Shown here: positions 5,180 through 5,251 of the stretch, one piece after another
How the letters are laid out: each line of letters opens with the position of its first letter
Position numbering within the stretch: position 1 is the first letter of the stretch
NCBI GenBank assembly: GCA_020848855.1
Contig: JADLHH010000531.1
Coordinates: forward strand, 1 to 5,251
Length of the DNA: 5,251 nucleotides
From: Anaerolineae bacterium
Lineage (GTDB): Bacteria; Chloroflexota; Anaerolineae; Aggregatilineales; Phototrophicaceae
Direction: 5' to 3'
Made by a program: the position numbers and the translations under genes
The notes under the pieces: generated by a model
The model's database searches: none
What the model was told of the DNA's origin: nothing
The model's input: the letters and a program-made list of their open reading frames with translations, nothing else

Positions 5180-5239
5180 TTGTAGGGGCAGACCTGTGTG
5201 TCTGCCCCAGCGGGCGAACACGTGGGTTCGCCCCTACAA
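5180..5239. repeat. 60-bp palindromic double-hairpin repeat (REP/MITE-like)
   Basis: The element is bounded by perfect 10-bp terminal inverted repeats, TTGTAGGGGC (5180-5189) and GCCCCTACAA (5230-5239). Inside are two hairpins that borrow the termini: GGGGCAGAC/GTCTGCCCC (5185-5193 with 5200-5208, loop CTGTGT) and GGGCGAAC/GTTCGCCC (5212-5219 with 5226-5233, loop ACGTGG). I recall similar GTAGGGGCGNNC-type intergenic palindromes scattered in Chloroflexota and other large genomes, though copy number cannot be seen from one window. No target-site duplication is evident and it encodes nothing. It could also act as a terminator or mRNA end element for a gene beyond the right edge. Confidence 0.8.
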
Positions 5240-5251
5240 GAGCGTTGTGAA

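Noticed and set aside
5180..5239. CRISPR repeat or simple terminator
   Set aside because: There is one copy only in the window, no spacer periodicity and no T-run after either hairpin. The terminal inverted repeats fit a REP/MITE-like element better.

Overview
The window is GC-rich bacterial DNA from a dense, mostly single-copy gene neighbourhood. Proline/threonine-rich linkers directly after the signal segment of two exported proteins, together with a terminal palindromic repeat of the TGTAGGGGC...GCCCCTACA type, suggest a member of the Chloroflexota (Anaerolineae-like). This is an inference from style; no marker gene fixes the taxonomy.

Layout. At the left edge, on the minus strand, is the first 71 codons of a metallophosphoesterase that runs out of the window. 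Diverging from it on the plus strand are a lipoprotein of unknown function (291-800) and, one base after its stop codon, a CoiA-like nuclease-domain protein with added cysteine pairs (GTG start, 802-1848). A consensus-like promoter at 1859-1887 then drives a second plus-strand unit. It holds a 60-residue ribbon-helix-helix DNA-binding protein (1894-2076) and a single-domain VOC (glyoxalase/bleomycin-resistance fold) protein (2073-2420) that overlap by ATGA. The promoter spacing puts the predicted transcription start exactly on the first base of the ribbon-helix-helix ATG, so this message may be leaderless. A GC-rich hairpin at 2436-2455 lies between the convergent units and can serve both strands.

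The rest is on the minus strand. Reading in its transcription direction there is a YitT-family membrane protein (5050-4178), a PLP-dependent threonine/serine dehydratase without a regulatory domain (4049-3042) and a small membrane-anchored or secreted monohaem cytochrome c (2957-2478). These are separated by 128 and 84 bases that hold candidate promoters and dyads, so they look like separate transcription units, not one pathway. The right end (5051-5251) is non-coding. It carries GGTCA direct repeats and a 60-bp double-hairpin repeat whose two arms differ by compensatory base changes.

Working together: only two pairs are tied by gene structure, lipoprotein with CoiA-like protein and ribbon-helix-helix with VOC protein. 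The second is the better candidate for a small undescribed regulatory or resistance module. No CRISPR array, RNA gene, transposase or toxin-antitoxin pair was found. The long open frames antisense to the genes at 691-1806 and 3021-4076 are treated as GC-driven shadows.
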